Shown: in pieces, positions 13,988 through 15,053 of the stretch
Layout of the letters: the number at the start of each line of letters is the position of its first letter
Numbering within the stretch: the stretch's first letter is position 1
From: UM-FILTER-38-24 sp041663205
GTDB taxonomy: Bacteria > Patescibacteriota > Gracilibacteria > UBA1369 > LOWO2-01-FULL-3
Assembly (NCBI GenBank): GCA_041663205.1
Contig: JBAZQZ010000018.1
Coordinates: 1 to 15,053, forward strand
Length of the DNA: 15,053 nucleotides
Reading direction: 5' to 3'
The notes under the pieces: generated by a model
The model's input: the letters and a program-made list of their open reading frames with translations, nothing else
Database searches by the model: none
What the model was told of the DNA's origin: nothing
Position numbers and translations under genes: made by a program

Positions 13988-14962
13988 TTATTTTATCCCG
14001 TTTTTAATCTTGAAATATGTCATATCGGCGCTGTGTGCGAGTTCGTGATGCGCTTTACAGAGTGGCGCGAGGTAGCGCGGATTATGGCTTGGCACAGCGG
14101 AAAATCTGCGGATATGATGAATTTGCGTTGAGGGTTTTTGGCAATTTTTTACGGAACATTTTGTGCCGTGTTCGAGGTAAAGGATTTTTTTGACGGAAAC
14201 AGGGATGTGTCTCGATGGCTTGCCGTAGGGTTCTTGACTGATTTCCTCTTTCTTCTGCGCGATTTCTTGTTCGCGGGTTTGCAGAAATTTGAGAAGCAAA
14301 TCGTTTATGTCGAGGCCTTTTTGTTGAAGTTCAAGAAGTTTTTGTTGTACTTCGGGGGAGAGATTTAAAACCGTTGATTCGAAAATTTTTGTTGTTTTTT
14401 CGTCCGCTTTTACGTGGTTGCTTTTTGTATTTTTTGTGTCAAAATGCTCTTGCCCGGGCAGACTTTTTGGGTCAAAAAGTGGCTCAAACAAGCCATTTTG
14501 TTTCCGAAAATCCGTGTTTTCGTCGGCAGTTTTTTCAAAGTTTTCGCCCCCATTTTTTGTCGCAAATTTTTCATCTCTCACCAAAGTTTCAACAGCACTT
14601 TTTGATAAAATTTGCACCTGGTTTGCCAGGAATTTTTCATTTTCAGGTTTTGCGATCGAGACGATTCTGGCAAGTTTGTTTATACTGACTTTTCCGGTCG
14701 TCAAAAGTATTTTTAGCGCCGGCGTTCCCTCAAATCTTTTTTCCAAATTCAAAACCAATCTTGTCTGTTCTTCGCTTAGCCCTGCCAATTTTTTTGAAAA
14801 TTCAAAAATGGAACAAAAACCTTTTTTCTCGTACAATTTTCTTTTGAAAACTTCGGGAAGCAGTCCCGAAAATCTTTGTCGCCAGATTCGCGTGCGTTCG
14901 CCGTATTCTTTGCAGAGATTGTATAAATTTTCGTCACTGATTGTTGTTATTTTTATATTCAT
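13988..14962 (-). CDS. HNH endonuclease domain protein
   Basis: This 324-aa protein has a C-terminal HNH nuclease module: KCSVKNC (C269, C274), IHHIRRF (H282, H283), SHNPRYLAPLCKAHHELAH (N294, C302, H305, H306). The cysteines fit a structural zinc and the His/Asn set the catalytic metal site. The N-terminal part (about 1-125) is helical with a segment FSKKLAGLSEEQTRLVLNLE and a TTGKVSINKLARIVSIA stretch, resembling the helical partner region of stand-alone bacterial HNH proteins. Residues about 130-240 are polar, low-complexity and Lys/Asn/Glu-rich, including a short helix LSPEVQQKLLELQQKGLD. I use the ATG at 14962. The frame is open to a TTG at 15022, but that TTG coincides with the -35 box of the gene's own promoter. 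No restriction, toxin or phage partner is visible. Its function may be phage defence, homing or DNA processing. Confidence 0.88.
   Translation of the reverse strand: MNIKITTISDENLYNLCKEYGERTRIWRQRFSGLLPEVFKRKLYEKKGFCSIFEFSKKLAGLSEEQTRLVLNLEKRFEGTPALKILLTTGKVSINKLARIVSIAKPENEKFLANQVQILSKSAVETLVRDEKFATKNGGENFEKTADENTDFRKQNGLFEPLFDPKSLPGQEHFDTKNTKSNHVKADEKTTKIFESTVLNLSPEVQQKLLELQQKGLDINDLLLKFLQTREQEIAQKKEEISQEPYGKPSRHIPVSVKKILYLEHGTKCSVKNCQKPSTQIHHIRRFSAVPSHNPRYLAPLCKAHHELAHSADMTYFKIKNGIK
14021..14050. repeat. Imperfect 30-bp direct repeat (partner at 13887-13916)
   Basis: The 30 bp that encode HHELAHSADM at the HNH C-terminus recur 134 bp away at 13887-13916 in the same orientation with three mismatches. 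The repeat is coding-derived and not a target-site duplication. Confidence 0.75.
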
Positions 14963-14993
14963 AGGATTATTTTTAAAGATGTTTTGTGCCCGA

Positions 14994-15022
14994 ATATTAG
15001 CATCTGTAAGCCAAAATTTCAA
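14994..15022 (-). promoter_or_regulatory. Promoter of the HNH gene
   Basis: On the minus strand, -35 TTGAAA (15022-15017), a 17-bp spacer ending TGC and -10 TAATAT (14999-14994) are seen. The predicted start near 14987 gives a leader of about 25 nt to ATG 14962. Confidence 0.6.
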
Positions 15023-15053
15023 CTTTTTCGAGTAGCGAATTCTTAAAATGTGA

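Noticed and set aside
14418..15035. 205-codon plus-strand frame
   Set aside because: It is the antisense shadow of the HNH gene, Phe/Ser-rich with no domain, and it would run through the HNH promoter.

Overview
The window reads as a compact bacterial chromosome segment. It most likely belongs to the Patescibacteria/CPR, possibly a Peregrinibacteria-like lineage; this is inference from gene content and could not be tested against a database. Supporting signs are a split transketolase and a non-oxidative pentose phosphate cluster without oxidative genes, single tRNA genes scattered between operons, very short leaders, no recognisable Shine-Dalgarno sequence at almost any start, and several large orphan proteins. 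UGA acts as a stop (for example in the ATGA overlap of the two transketolase genes), so the UGA-to-glycine recoding of Gracilibacteria/Absconditabacteria does not apply.

Layout. Positions 1-256 hold the C-terminal end of an unrecognised protein, and 266-676 a small orphan on the opposite strand. An inositol-monophosphatase-family gene (780-1589, +) converges on a KilA-N domain gene (1618-2439, -). Next come a bidirectional hairpin and a tRNA-Arg with the unusual anticodon GCG (2586-2662, +). From 7147 down to 2736 runs a six-gene minus-strand cluster: ndk, transketolase N-half, transketolase C-half, prs, rpiB and rpe. Divergent from ndk is an orphan with a Pro-rich N-terminus and an FHA-like region (7275-8315). 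Then come tRNA-Cys and tRNA-Trp (-), a 495-residue Ala/Pro-rich orphan (8643-10130, -), an M16 zinc peptidase (10279-11544, -), a divergent class B penicillin-binding protein (11620-13884, +), a decayed copy of an HNH gene 3' end, and an intact HNH endonuclease gene (13988-14962, -).

How the genes work together. The central cluster is a coherent pathway. Transketolase and Rpe/RpiB interconvert glycolytic and pentose phosphates, Prs turns ribose-5-phosphate into PRPP for nucleotide synthesis or salvage, and Ndk balances NTPs. The penicillin-binding protein builds peptidoglycan, and the M16 peptidase beside it is probably a processing or quality-control protease.

Regulation. Nine candidate sigma70-type promoters can be read directly. 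Seven have a TTG-type -35 exactly 17 bp from the -10, and six have an extended TGn -10 (TGGTATAAT occurs twice). The predicted leaders of protein genes are only 0-30 nt. The most unusual signals are the HNH 3'-end duplication with only synonymous changes, the GCG arginine tRNA, the Tyr-for-His substitution in the transketolase N-half, the FHA-like orphan, and the consistent lack of Shine-Dalgarno sites. I see no CRISPR array, insertion sequence, rRNA or riboswitch, and no convincing new multi-gene defence system.
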